A stretch of DNA of 64,000 bases from Escarpia spicata (Eukaryota; Annelida; Polychaeta; Sabellida; Siboglinidae). Location of the stretch: the NCBI GenBank assembly GCA_963995525.1, contig OZ023212.1:8456504-8520503 (forward strand), given 5' to 3'. The position numbers and the translations under genes are program-made. The notes under the pieces were generated by a model. It ran no database searches. It saw only the letters and a program-made list of their open reading frames with translations, and was not told the DNA's origin. Shown here piece by piece: positions 27,691-39,261 of this stretch (positions are counted from its first letter, which is position 1; each line of letters opens with the position of its first letter).

Positions 27691-28425
27691 CATCGGCCAC
27701 GCTCTAGGGGTACAAAGTGGCACAAAGCCTAAGACAACCAACATATTTATTCCCACCATTCCAGTAGCTTCTTCTCCGAATCTCCTCCCTAGACGCGTCA
27801 CAAACGCTCCGTGTCTGTGACGTCATTACGTCTCGCTTTCGTGGCAGATTTTAAACGGAAATCGGGCAACGCTCTGTTACGTGACATAGTTGCCGCTAAA
27901 TTATCAATAAATGCCAGTTGCTTAATCTTGTTTGTTGGTCAATATTCACCTAATATGCATATTCCCTACAGCTTTGCACGTATTTGCTTTTTTGTGGAAT
28001 GTGGTCTTACATAGCAGCGAAATTAGGGTGCTAGAAGAAGAGGAGGACCAATTGTAAGATGGAAAGACAGTATGAAGAAAGAGAGATCCACACTAGCAGG
28101 GTCATTACTAAAATACATTAATATGACCATAAACTAAGTAGACCAAGGTCTAACAAACTGTTATTCTTAAATATTCTGCATTTCGGACATTTGCACAGAA
28201 TAATCAATAACAAAAATACTCGTATGACCAAGCCTAGTAGGTCTACCACCTTCAGATGCCGACTAGAGGTCCCAATGGAATGTTTTTTGTGAGGGTGGAA
28301 TTCTCCTGTATTTCAAAACGCAACAATTTGCAGGTACACAGGTGATTTGGAGTGCACAGGTTTGTATACGCAGCCAGAAATACGGGTTTGATTGCGCAAT
28401 ACGCAACACGCTGTTCGTGGCGTAC
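27691..28425. other. no gene recognised
   Basis: No supported gene; unique-looking sequence. Confidence 0.35.
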
Positions 28426-28428
28426 TAG

Positions 28429-28565
28429 TCGGTGACACGTTCGGCGTCGGTGACACGTTCGGCGACGGTGACACGTTCGGCGACGGTGACACGTTCGGCG
28501 TCGGTGACACGTTCGGCGACGGTGACACGTTCGGCGACGGTGACACGTTCGGCGACGGTGACACT
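28429..28565. repeat. 18-bp minisatellite, about 7-8 copies
   Basis: Unit GACACGTTCGGCGACGGT, with GTC replacing GAC in some copies. It ends exactly beside the (TAA)n that marks the LINE 3' end at 28570. Confidence 0.96.
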
Positions 28566-28569
28566 GTAT

Positions 28570-28990
28570 TTTTTATAATAATAATAATAATAAAATAACT
28601 TCTATTGCGCCAAAATCCTTGGAAACCAAGCTCAGAGGCGCATCAAGACAAACAGGATTGGTCAATCTCAAAATCTATAAGTAGTATCCCAGTTGTCAAC
28701 AGATGGGTGAAGGCGCTAGGGAGCTACGGTGGATAAGCAAGGTTGTAAAGATAAGTTTTTAAATGACGACGGAATTTTGTAATATTTTCAACACTAAGAG
28801 GGAGCATATTCCAAAGAGTTGGTGCAACAACAAAAAAGCCCTAGTTCCAATGTTAGTGTTGACTCTAGGAACAAAAAAGTAGGTTCGAATTAGATGATCG
28901 AAGCTGGACAGGTTTTCTTACAGGAGTAAGCAATGAATGCAAATAAGCTGGTTGCTTACTGGGCAGGGCCTGGTGTGTAATGGTACAGAA
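28570..28990 (-). mobile_element. L2-like LINE 3' fragment
   Basis: Reading the minus strand gives VPRVNTNIGTRAF, then VVAPTLWNMLPLSVENITKF and RRHLKTYLYNLAYPP. This is the classic C-terminal tail of L2-type reverse transcriptases (RAFxVAAPxLWNxLP...F+xHLKTxL). A 3' UTR follows (TTTTGGCGCAATAGAAGTTA) and ends in (TTA)n at 28575-28596. One frameshift sits in the poly-T before VVAP. The same family tail appears at 50560-50735. Confidence 0.75.
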
Positions 28991-31217
28991 ATCGAAGACA
29001 AAACAATTACTTTTCCATTGTTAACAGAGGTTCCCAAAATAACACAAGTCATTTAAAAGTGCCAGTTCAGGATCGCTGTTGCATATTATTTCACTATACA
29101 ATACCTAATACCGCAACTAAAGTCTGTTTTTCACGTTAATATGGGTAGTCGAACCGAACCCACGGACTCAAAACGTATCTTTCGCCTTCCGACAATATTC
29201 GTGCGTACGGAACCGCTCTACGCCACATTCCGCATGTTTATTTTTCTTTCATGCTCTGATTAACTACTCGAAAGACAAGGACAACGCGTTGCTATTAACA
29301 ACGACAACAACAACAACAACATCGCAAGGGGGCGCGATCTCATTATTAGAAGCGTGTTATTATTAACAAACAACATTATTTCGTTTTTCCTACGTTATAC
29401 ATTCCTGTGTTCACGCCTGTTTTGATAAGTAGGATGACTGGGCAGTCCTCCTACTTGTGTCCATCTATCCATGAGCGACCGGTACATTTATCGACGATGA
29501 TAGATTCAAAGACGATTCAACATATCGAACGATGATATAATCATACATCAACCACTTTTATGTACACCTTATACCTATCATAATGTTGTATGTTAACCTA
29601 TCTAGTAATGGCTTTCCCTTATATCTGAAAATAGAGTGTTCGTCGCATAACCCGGAGCAGTGACATTTGACATTGTGCCTTTAGCTGAAACAAAACATAA
29701 TTAATGCTCGAAACAATATCGTAATCTACTTATATCTTCCTGTACTGGCTGCGTCTAGCTAACGCAATAGTTCTACTCCCCAACTTGTTGTACACAAACA
29801 TCAAACTGTAACCCATATACCCACACACATATATCATGAAACGCAAAACTTATATGGATCATATTTACATACTGTGCATTGTTATTGTATTGTGAACATT
29901 CTCATCAATCCAAATACTGTACACAATGGCGGGCGTGCAGACATGTCTGGCGCGTGACGTTAGTCTCAACTGTGTAATGTCAATCGATCTACACTTAGAT
30001 ACTGATAGGTTTGAAGGCAGCCTCAATAACAAAGCGATAAAAGCCTGCCAGTGGCAGTGTCGTGATGACATATGGAAGGACAATGGGCATTTCATGTAGA
30101 ATCATTCTTCTCAGATTACATAGCAATCTGGTAAGTGTAAATGAGCACGTCACTAAATAATAAGTATCATAAGGTACATTAATAATTATAATAATTTGCT
30201 TTATATTTATGTGCGGTTATGTTAAACAAAATATGCTTGAGTAAAATACCGTTCGCAGTTTGGCAGAATATTTACGAATTCGAAAAAAAGTTAACAATGT
30301 CCACAGCAACCCGCCATTGCCGTCAATGCCCGGTGTCACGGGCCAAAAGTATTCCATGCCGGAAGTAGGCAAATGCACAATGCGCATGCGGCCACAAATG
30401 GATTGATCAACGTGACCTGTCGTCGACCCCTTTAACTGTGTTGCCCTACCAGAAATAGTCGAGTTTCTGCTTGCGTTATTCTTCTAATTTCAGTTATCTT
30501 TCCTACAAAAATGTTATTCAATTTGTGTTTAGTATACATAATTACCCCTCAAGAAACTTGGTACGCGATCTGGATATTTCGACCGCATCCTGCGGTATTC
30601 TTCAGCAAACTTAAGTTACGGGTGTATGACATGACCAATGTCATACGACACAAGCTGGAGAATGACTGGTAGGAACTGCTTACCAAGTGTTGATCCCCTC
30701 CTTTATTTTTTTTCTGTGCCAGTTGTTCTAGTGGTCTATACTTTTTAATGTCATTCATTGAAATCTGGCAGCCTGTGTTCAGTTTGTGTTCGCTTGTAGC
30801 TGATAGGGGCCGGCGACGAGATAGATGTTCTGAGATCGCCAGATCGCATGCCAAGTTTCTTAAGAGGATATTTATTATGTATACTATTAATAACAGAGAA
30901 ATCGGATCATCAGTCCAGTCAAGATTTATGTTTGCACTATGCCATGTTAATTCCTGTGTTAAACTGCCTTTGCAGCAACGCCTTCTTCTGGCCAAGTCCT
31001 ACTATTATGTGCCTAAACTTGGCAAGGGACTCTCTCGGCAGGTGATACCGGCTAAGCGAGATACGATACCTCTGGTAGCGACTAGCGACCCGACAACAAT
31101 GGTAAGCCACGCCAATCAGCTGAGAACTGAATCGCTGGCGCCGAGCCGAAATGTTATTCCATTACCGACATTGTTAACAAACGAATTGTTAACAAACGAA
31201 TCAGTGGTAATCGGTAA
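28991..31217. other. no supported gene; one curious peptide
   Basis: Mostly featureless. A 64-bp minus-strand stretch at 30546-30609 reads like the start of an Atg8-family protein (see findings). The 208-codon frame at 30748-31374 (+) overlaps a comparable minus frame and has no recognised motif. Confidence 0.3.
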
Positions 31218-31289
31218 TCGACTGGAGTGGCTGTTCCGTCTAATCTACAAATGTATGTTTATATATGCGGCTCCAGTCGAACGGAACAG
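31218..31289. repeat. two interlocked inverted repeats (order A B A' B')
   Basis: TCGACTGGAG (31218-31227) pairs with CTCCAGTCGA (31271-31280), and CTGTTCCGT (31231-31239) pairs with ACGGAACAG (31281-31289). All pairs are perfect Watson-Crick. The order is interlocked rather than nested. Confidence 0.85.
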
Positions 31290-31596
31290 TTCTGAGTTGT
31301 ACTGGGCACAAGGTGAGTGCTGCTGTCTGAAGCGTTCTTCAATCCGCGACACAAATTTGAACATCTGTTTATAAACCACCAGACGCGGCAATATATAATT
31401 ATTATGGGGAAATTCAGGCGAAATCAAACTTTTGGATTTATATTTTCATTACATTCATTTCATTACGTTGCACTGTCATTAATAGCTGACTTGGTAAATG
31501 TGTTTCATAACTTGTTATGTAACATCGACCGAGATTCAAATGTAGCAAGACCGACTGACTGTATGACTCACTGGTTGGGAATGCTAAGTGTTGGCT

Positions 31597-31598
31597 GA

Positions 31599-31680
<82 letters not shown>

Positions 31681-31803
31681 CGTACGCACGCACGCACGCA
31701 CCCACCCACACACACACACACACCCACGCACCCACGCACCCACGCACCCACGCACCCGCGCACCCACGCACCCACGCACCCACGCACGCACGCACACACA
31801 CAG
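31597..31803. repeat. compound (CA)n, (CACG)n, (CACCCACG)n array
   Basis: Three successive repeat types over about 200 bp: CA dinucleotides, ACGC tetramers, then CCCACGCA octamers. Confidence 0.96.
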
Positions 31804-32465
31804 TATAATGTAGGAAGAGGGAACATTAAAAAAAATCAGATGTGTTTCACAATGAAGAATCAAAATAATAACGCGATCACACGCAACTTTCGATGTTGGC
31901 CTTCCACCAGTTAAAAATCACGATTTTCAGTGAGAGATGTGGCGCGCTGCTCTAGAATAAACACTAATGAATGTGCCTCACATTAGTATTCTAATCGCAG
32001 CAGGTATTAACCTGTACACGTGCTTTCAAATAATTTCAACATCGAAATCAATCGTAATCAGTAATCGACACATCAAAGGTAATCATACACCGAATCTCCA
32101 TATGTTGTCCGTTGTCCCTGTATAGGTTGATTAAGAAGTGCGAAGCTTAACCAGGTATTTGCTAAGTAGGTCTCACGTTCTCTAGAACCAATGTGACAAA
32201 ATGACGTTGTTGCTTACCGACTAATCGATTTATATCGCGATCAATTAACACGTTTCTGCCACTCGTTTCCTGCCATGAGCCAGTGCAACAACATGCTGCT
32301 TTGTTAATTGTGTCGTGCCGGTTCGTCGGTGTAACTTGAAATAATCGAACTGCCAATTATATTCTATTCGCATATTCTATGCGATCTATTCCAACATAAA
32401 AAGTTGGTACATTTGTAATGTCGGATCATCGGCAGTACACGATGCATTATAAAATAAAAATGTAC
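31804..32465. other. no gene recognised
   Basis: Intergenic or intronic DNA upstream of the SINE; nothing identifiable. Confidence 0.35.
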
Positions 32466-32742
32466 AGGTAAGTTCTTATATAGCGCAGTATCCATCCTTC
32501 CGTTCAATCGAGCACCATCTTGACTTCTCTGGGAAGCATCAAGCCACGCTGCAATTAATGCGCGAACTACACACATATCCATCACTGACAATAGCCAGAC
32601 ACTCATTTATACAGCTGAGTGAACTGGAGCAACGTAGAATGAACAACCTTGCCCAAGGTTCGACACGGCAGGACAGGATTCAAACCCGGGTTCTCTCGTT
32701 CGAGAGTCTGAAGCTCTAGCCACTGCACCACTGCGCTCCACA
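32466..32742 (-). mobile_element. tRNA-derived SINE (SINE-A)
   Basis: Reverse complement of the element at 50910-51240. Read on the minus strand it has a tRNA-like head (GTGGTGCAGTGGCTAGAG... with B-box GGGTTTGAATCC), a CORE-like block beginning CCTTGGGCAAGG, and the 3' end GCGCTATATAAGAACTTACC. It lies upstream of the coiled-coil exon at 32976, so it is intronic or promoter-proximal to that gene. Confidence 0.85.
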
Positions 32743-32975
32743 TGGCTTTGACGCCTATGTATTTTGTGACGACTTTCCCAAAACAGCGTTAACCATGAGC
32801 TGTTTTAACAAAACTTTACAGTATGTACGACTGTAGGATTGCAACAACAGTTGTGGTGAAGATCGTGCAATTCCTATTGTTAAAATGGTGATGGTTTAAT
32901 TTTCTCTACAATCACAAAAACCCTAAAAGTTACTATTGACTGGGAAATTAACTGTTGTTTGGTTCGTTTACAGTT

Positions 32976-33130
32976 ATGATGGATCCCGCGGCGCTAGACA
33001 AGCTCCTGCGGTTGGAGGAGGAGCAGCTCGCGTCACCGGAAGAGGAAGAGGAGGAACGCATGCGCATGGAAGAAATCGACCGGCGCGCGCAGGATATGGA
33101 GGAGAGGAGACTACAGTCTGATCTCAAGAG
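32976..33130 (+). CDS. first coding exon of an unidentified acidic coiled-coil protein
   Basis: A good acceptor (GTTCGTTTACAG) ends at 32973, followed by TTATGATGG. The tandem ATG codons at 32976 and 32979 are the likely start. The 51 full codons begin MMDPAALDKLLRLEEEQL and go on to an acidic run (SPEEEEEERM) and a charged helical segment (EEIDRRAQDMEERRL), predicted coiled coil. The exon is GC- and CpG-rich, unlike its surroundings. The donor AAGAG|GTGTGT gives phase 2 and opens a (GT) microsatellite. I do not recognise the family and could not find the next exon within the window. The upstream SINE would be in a 5' UTR intron. Confidence 0.6.
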
Positions 33131-33350
<220 letters not shown>

Positions 33351-33769
33351 GTGTGCGCGTGTGCTTGCGTGCAACCTTGATTGCATGTGGGTAACACTTC
33401 CCAGAAAATAATGTAACTAGTGAATAAAACAGTTAGGTCTGCATTGCAGATTATAAAAATGTAGGTCTACATAATAGTATATTTGTTTCTGGTGAGCTAA
33501 AGACGAGTCAGAAAAGTTGTGTAATATGGAAATAGCATGTTTTCTTCAAACATAAAGTAGATGATATGCTTGGAAGACAAAACGTAACACTAGAAAAACA
33601 ATAGTGCCTGCAGCTTGGCCATGAGAAAGTATTTGTTCTCACAAAGGACAAAGTCTGTAGTAATTGAACCAGTTATCTTGTGATTATGTTTGTAGGCTAG
33701 CAGTGAGAATATAATTAAAACGTAACATTGACATTTATCTAACAAGAAGACTATGAACAGATAACAAAC
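33351..33769. other. no gene recognised
   Basis: Likely intron of the coiled-coil gene; AT-rich, nothing identifiable. Confidence 0.3.
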
Positions 33770-33882
33770 GTAGGACTCTCGATATAATGTAATAAGCCAA
33801 TAGCTTCCGTTTCCTCTGGCTGTCTACAGCTTATTGCATTGTGTTGTATTGGGCAGTAATCTTGTTAGACTGGACATGTCTG
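33770..33882 (+). mobile_element. CR1-like 3' UTR relic
   Basis: Contains GGACTCTCGATA, TAAGCCAATAGCTTCC and GGGCAGTAATCTTGTTAG. The 3' UTR of the CR1-like element (18797-18885) has GGACTCTCGATAAGCC, AAGGGCTTCC and GTGGCAATCTTGTTAA. Order and spacing are similar, so this is a diverged, 5'-truncated relative. Confidence 0.5.
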
Positions 33883-36039
33883 GGTTGGTACAGGCGACCT
33901 TTGGTGTGAAATGCTCGCACTTTTATAATTGCTCTCAGACGCGAATGTCGCGCCTGACGCACCTGCACTTAAAACTGATCTTTGTCCGTTTGGTGGGCGT
34001 GTATCGACTGTCTGTCAGTTCCACGAGACATGGGAACACCATGTCAGGATCGATGATACGGAGTCGAAAGTAACGATCCAGTAGAGAGTACGTAAAATAC
34101 ACACTTGGTGCTCGTTGGCTGTCGCACGGCGCTAACAAGTTTGTTTTCTCTCCGCGCTACCGTCTATCCACGATCGATAATGTATGGTACTTTTGGCGAT
34201 TCTTTCACTGCACATATCCGCGTCTATTCGTAAAAAATGGAGACACCGTCGTTTGTTTATTTTCAAACATCGTTGCCGATGTCTTCACCGCTGGACTTTA
34301 TATACTATTTAATTAGCTTTAGTGGAAGGCAGAGGCGAGGGAACGAAATTCACATGGGGGGGCTACCGGAGCTTCAGCACCACTGAAACATTTCCGCCGC
34401 CGCGGTGCCGAATATCTTCACATCTTCCTTCACCTTTGTGGCTGTTTCGGTTGGCTCGACTGTGACATCGGAAGACGGGGGCAGGGGAGGGGATACTGTT
34501 GGAAATTTTTCGCCGGTGCGTCGCTGTATCTTCAGCTTCTTCGCTGTCTCGGCTGCGAACTCAAGACAATCGAACACGGGGTGAAAATTATATTTATTAC
34601 GTCGCGCCTCTGCTGTCAATTTACCTTCTCCAGCTTGTCACAGCTGAAATGATGACATCCGAAGTGGGGGAGGGGCGTGCTTTGGAGAAAACAATTCGCC
34701 GCCGCGCCGGCTATTACGGGGGGGGGGGGGGCAGAAAACCACATACCTGCCCTCCAATTCAACAAACCTTCCACAGTCGACAAAAAACACATTACTCGTC
34801 TCATAAAATTTACATTACATATGTCTGCCTCCCCAAAGAAATCCCAGGGGGACAGCTGCTCCCCCGTTCCCGCGCCTATGGTGGAAAGACATTCTTAATT
34901 GTTCTGATACGCTCGACTCGTTTCCGAACCTGTCCGCGACAAACTGAACTTATTTGGTATTTGTGCAAATTGTTATTCAGTTTTGGTGAAATTATCGGAA
35001 ACATTATTAAACAACTTTTACAGGGTCCGGTAAAACTGAGTCAACTGTGTTTCGGTACCTTTAATATATACCATAATGAAATATCCCACAATTACAAATC
35101 GCCCATACTAAAGATCGAAGTCAAATAGTGGTTGAGTTTAATAAAAAAATACGCACTGTTTAAAAAAACCGACAGCACATAATACTTAAACAGTTATTGT
35201 AGGCCCTAGTACATAACTGAATATCAACGAACCTTATTTTTCCGAATTGCTAAAATAAGTGGGACTCAGTTAGGCCTACGCCTTAAAGGGGAAATGAAAT
35301 GCAACTGTTTCATGCTACATATTTAAATATATACTATATAAGTATACATTAATGTTAACAGAAACGTACTCATTTATAAGACAAACTAAAAAAACGATTT
35401 TGTTCGATGCCTAAATCGTCGCTATAGAGCACTGCGTATCGCCATCTTTGTTCCAAGAGAGTGGTTTGATTCACTCCTATCTAATCAATGTTAAATTTCG
35501 GGGTTTTTCGGTTTACTTCATTAGTAGACATTTCTGTGCGAAAACAAAGATATGGTGCCCTATTATACACGATAGGCGTTTCATATGTCAACAAATAACT
35601 TGTATACGCGTTCGAAATAAAAAGGTGAAATTAAATGGCAACGATTTATAACCAATGAAATCGTTGTTAAAGTCGCACTTCCCGAACGAAGATTTTAGCT
35701 GCCAGAAGGGGGCGGGGTTTTCAAAGCAAAGTTCAGAATATTAGATGCGCGCGCATACCGGGACTATTTTTATTTTGTTGACAAAAACGTCGAAGGATTC
35801 TGGTAGAGACGAGTTATTAAATGATTTTTTAAACTTCCGTATCACTTGGGGAGAAAATCGATACGACAGATGAAGACTCTAGTTCGACTTGTCACTCGGA
35901 AATTACGGTTGATACGGTTGACACACACAAAGGGCCTGTGCCATACGGGTTTCACCCACTCCCAGTGACACTGACTGACAGTGTGCGATCCACGACCACG
36001 GACACGGTCCGATAATGTCCGGCCCCGGGTCAGGTTCAG
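33883..36039. other. no gene recognised; weak 34.4-34.7 kb duplication
   Basis: Two loosely similar stretches (34440-34530 and 34630-34720) share a TGACATC-GAAG...GGGGAGGGG...TTCGCC pattern, suggesting an old duplication. A 12-14 base G run lies near 34720. No coding evidence. Confidence 0.35.
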
Positions 36040-36364
36040 TTGTGGGAGTCGGACAGTGACAGTTGGTCTATCGACGACGAAGACGTTACGCGACTTAATA
36101 ATGTCGCATGGTGTTTGTGTGGACACTGCGTCCCAATGACAATGTCGACGCACATCGAGTTGCTGTGCTGTAGGGATATAGCTGCCGTACAGCACCGTAT
36201 GACAGACCTTGCAGATGCCTGCATTAGATTTAGTGTCATTACCGATTATGAGTGACGACTTCGAAACGGTTTGCACCAACAGGGCGGTGTTGGAACTTGG
36301 AAGTCGGTCTGTTGTCATTGTACGATTTGCGTGCAGACTCGTTGATTCGACCAATAGCTAGTAG
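36040..36364 (+). pseudogene. P2RX7 C-terminal-domain-like exon, frameshifted
   Basis: The exon is bounded by an acceptor (CAGGTTCAG, 36039) and a strong donor (TAG|GTAAGT, 36365). It opens with an acidic stretch (ESDSDSWSIDDEDV), then AWCLCGHCVPM and ELLCCRDI. These are the Cys-rich signature of the P2X7 receptor intracellular C-terminal domain, which also occurs alone in many invertebrate proteins. The frame stops at 36255. In the neighbouring frame it continues with DFETVCTNRAVLELGSR and ends in VDSTNS, again family-like, before TAG. A small indel near 36245 (TGAC next to GAC) would explain the shift. Two stop codons (TAG TAG) precede the donor. I infer a decayed exon, or a sequencing indel. 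Confidence 0.6.
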
Positions 36365-37679
36365 GTAAGTACTACGTAGTTCAACAGGTATCAAATAATT
36401 ATTCTAGCAATAACTATTTCAAACTTAAATAGAGTAATTATACTTGTTCCCACCTCAAATGTTCAGGTTCACTCAATCTTCATAAAATACTATGTCTATG
36501 ATTTTCATCAAACAATTTTTGATAATTTTCTTAATAAACTTACTTTTATTCTTGACAGGATGTGTGCATCCTTTTTATACAGTTGTTTAATTCCCTATTT
36601 AAAAGTGTTCAAGCAACTTGCTTAATTTATATAAAAATGTAGACAAATTGCACACTACCATGCATTAATAGATGCATAATCAGGACATTGTGCAATGTAT
36701 TATTGATACAAAAATATTTAAGTGGAGTTTTTAATATAATAAAAATGTTATGTATATTATGTGTGTGTGTTATCAAGACCACATCATGAAATGTAGTCTT
36801 ACAATCATAATTATTACAGCCCTTCACAAACAAATGAACCAATTCACTGAATTCATGATGTGATATTGATAAAACACACAGTTTTGCCAGTATAACAATA
36901 ATTAGAAGATACCGGTTGTTTATTATCAACTAATGCAAATAAATGAACTTTCAGAACATATTGATTGATTCGATTAGCCGCCTATCGTCACTTCACGTTG
37001 TGGTCAAGGGAGAGACTTGGAAAAGGCAACAGACGTGTTATACCAGCCTGCACTGTATCCAGAAGTGAATGGGGTTTATGAAAATTTAAGCTATGGACAT
37101 TGCACTATACAGGTGAGTGTACAGTGAAAATAAAAACCATGGATAAGTAAGATTAGATTGACCAAAAGGAAGAATGAATTATTCGGTGCCTTCTTATCCC
37201 ATTTTTGGCAACAACAATGTGATCTGTAGTGTCTTGCATGTCCCTATTCATAATTCGATTTGTAATACTGAAGCCAACATGAAATATATCAACAGTTTAT
37301 TCATATGGAGAAACAATTCACAAATAAATAAGACTACATGGCAGACTGTGCCAATGCATTGGTCAAATTCACACACCAGTTTTCAATGTTTCTTTCAGTT
37401 TATTCACTTCACACTGTGACACATTTTAATCTAACTGTATTACAATTTGGGTCTGTGTCAGTCCTGTGCACATATAGTACATCAATAAGTAACACGTTTA
37501 TTGATGATATGGGTCATCATTATGATCAAATATTGTGATACAAAAATTATTACATACAAAATATTCCATTACAGTTCCAGTTTTACATAATTGTGGGTTT
37601 CAACTTTCAACACTAGGGCCATGTGTCAAGAAAACAAGTATTATTATTCAAGATACAGATTCAAAACTTGTAGTACTAG
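36365..37679. other. no gene recognised
   Basis: AT-rich; no domain or splice-consistent exon recognised. Confidence 0.35.
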
Positions 37680-37757
37680 TTTAAAAATCTAGCAAGTGCC
37701 TCCAAATGGATTTATCTAGATTTATGGCACTATATAAGTGTTCTTATTATTATTAAG
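37680..37757 (+). mobile_element. probable L2-type 3' tail
   Basis: Ends TTTATGGCACTATATAAGTG then TTCTTATTATTATTAAG. This resembles the 3' end of the L2-like fragment at 28570 (GGCGCAATAGAAGTTA...TTATTATT). No coding sequence remains. Confidence 0.35.
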
Positions 37758-38533
37758 TACTTTTTGAGATGTTGTTTTGTGATAATGTCAAATGTAATAC
37801 TAACAATGAAGTATGAATATATAAAAAACCGTATAGCTGAATCCTTTGCTGCTTCATTAGTTTGTAGTACACTTTAATAATACTGGCTAAAACATACAGA
37901 TTAAACCAAAACATTATTTTTTTTGTAAGATGGCACTTTACTTTTACTAAACTTGATGGTAACAGTCCAGTTTTAATGGTAATGGCCCTTATCATTTTTG
38001 TGACACACGTCCTAGAAGCCACATTAAAAGTATACAGTGAGTCATATGAACAAATACATGTACAGTTCAGTGTGATGTTTGAGAATGGTAGTCTGTTGCA
38101 AAAAACTCACTATAAGTAACATGTTTGGACTTGGTTAAACTATTCCAGTAAATTACATATACCCAAAGTTCCCTACGTAGAATAGTGTCTAATAAAATAC
38201 ATTGCATACCACAACTAGGATACAAGCTTTTAAGTGGATGTTCCTTACTTTAGGAGGTCCTATACAGTAGTGAGAATGCATTTTGCCTAAAACGTTTCTC
38301 TATTTCTGCCAGTGATGTTCAAACTATGTTATTTAAGCACAGAAATCCATTGTCATTTGAAATTGGATGTCGTATCAATTGGGTGGCACTAAACCGAATT
38401 GATACGGATACAACTAGTTTTCCGTAAAGCCGCTTCTTTGCTTTGCCACAGCCTCCTCTTTTGCTGGTTTTTCGATGCCTGCATGGTCTGCTAGAGTTAC
38501 CTCCTTACTTGATGTTACAACTTGGAGCACACT
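37758..38533. other. no gene recognised
   Basis: AT-rich flank of the transposase-like gene. Frame-shifted remnants of its C-terminus may extend to about 38400. Confidence 0.35.
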
Positions 38534-38698
38534 TCACAGCTTTGTGCCACTCGTGCATCTAGCTGCAATGCCCTCTAGAATTTCTCCTCGGAAGCTGTAG
38601 TCCTTTGACACCATCACTTTCTTCACTACATACCCAGCAGACTTTGAATACTGCAGCTGATACCGTAGCTTGTTGTCTGCTGTTTTCACAATTTCCCG
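38534..38698 (-). pseudogene. C-terminal exon of the transposase-like gene
   Basis: Minus-strand frame REIVKTADNKLRYQLQYSKS, then AGYVVKKVMVSKDYSFRGE and ILEGIAA, ending at TGA (38534-38536). The 'LRY...+SK...WVVKKV...K+Y' pattern follows the DHN block in this transposase-like family. A CAATCAG acceptor lies immediately upstream (38699-38705). With the donor at the end of the next exon (39263) the reading phase does not join cleanly, so the boundary is uncertain or the gene is dead. Confidence 0.45.
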
Positions 38699-39261
38699 CT
38701 GATTGAACAAATGATAAATCTAAAATCAGTATAACAATAGAAATATCTGAAGAATAGCTGGCTATAGCAGCTTGCTTGTATGCTCTCTCTCTCTCTCGAA
38801 ATCAAACGGCTAATGTCATTTATTAATCGGTTCCGAATTCTGCCATCCTTTTCAATTTAAACTTCCAATGAATTCCAATTCCATAATACATTCAAATATT
38901 TATTATTGAATCATATATATATATAATTTATATATGCATCAGTTTATATTTCAATAAGCAATTCCAAAGCATACCATTCGAATTCCATTGATATATAATT
39001 AAACAATTCAAGTAACAATAAACAAATGTCCTCAATTTTAATTATGTTATCTGTTGTTTGCATGCATACTCTTGTGCAGTGAGATTGTATTTTCGAAACT
39101 GTATTCCTAACATTGTTTTGCTATCGAGTACAGGCAGGGATTTTCAGCCATTTCAGTTTATTTCCTAATGCAATGCCGCATTTCTAAAGTGTGCAGCTTT
39201 GTCAAGCAACTGATACATTATTTTGTAACATCAAATGTTAACACTATTGATATCACAAACC
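38699..39261 (-). other. intron of the transposase-like gene
   Basis: Bounded on the minus strand by a donor ACAAG|GTAAGG and the acceptor near 38699. AT-rich, with ATTCCAATT-like words around 38860-38990 and a TATATA run at 38910-38935. Confidence 0.4.

Noticed and set aside
30748..31374. 208-codon + strand frame as a gene
   Set aside because: No recognised motif, a similar-sized frame lies antisense, and it crosses the interlocked inverted repeats.
34499..35128. 209-codon + strand frame
   Set aside because: Passes through a G run and duplicated non-coding stretches; no motif and no consistent splice context.
35842..36354. 170-codon minus frame
   Set aside because: Antisense to the P2RX7-like exon, which has the recognisable motifs and splice sites.
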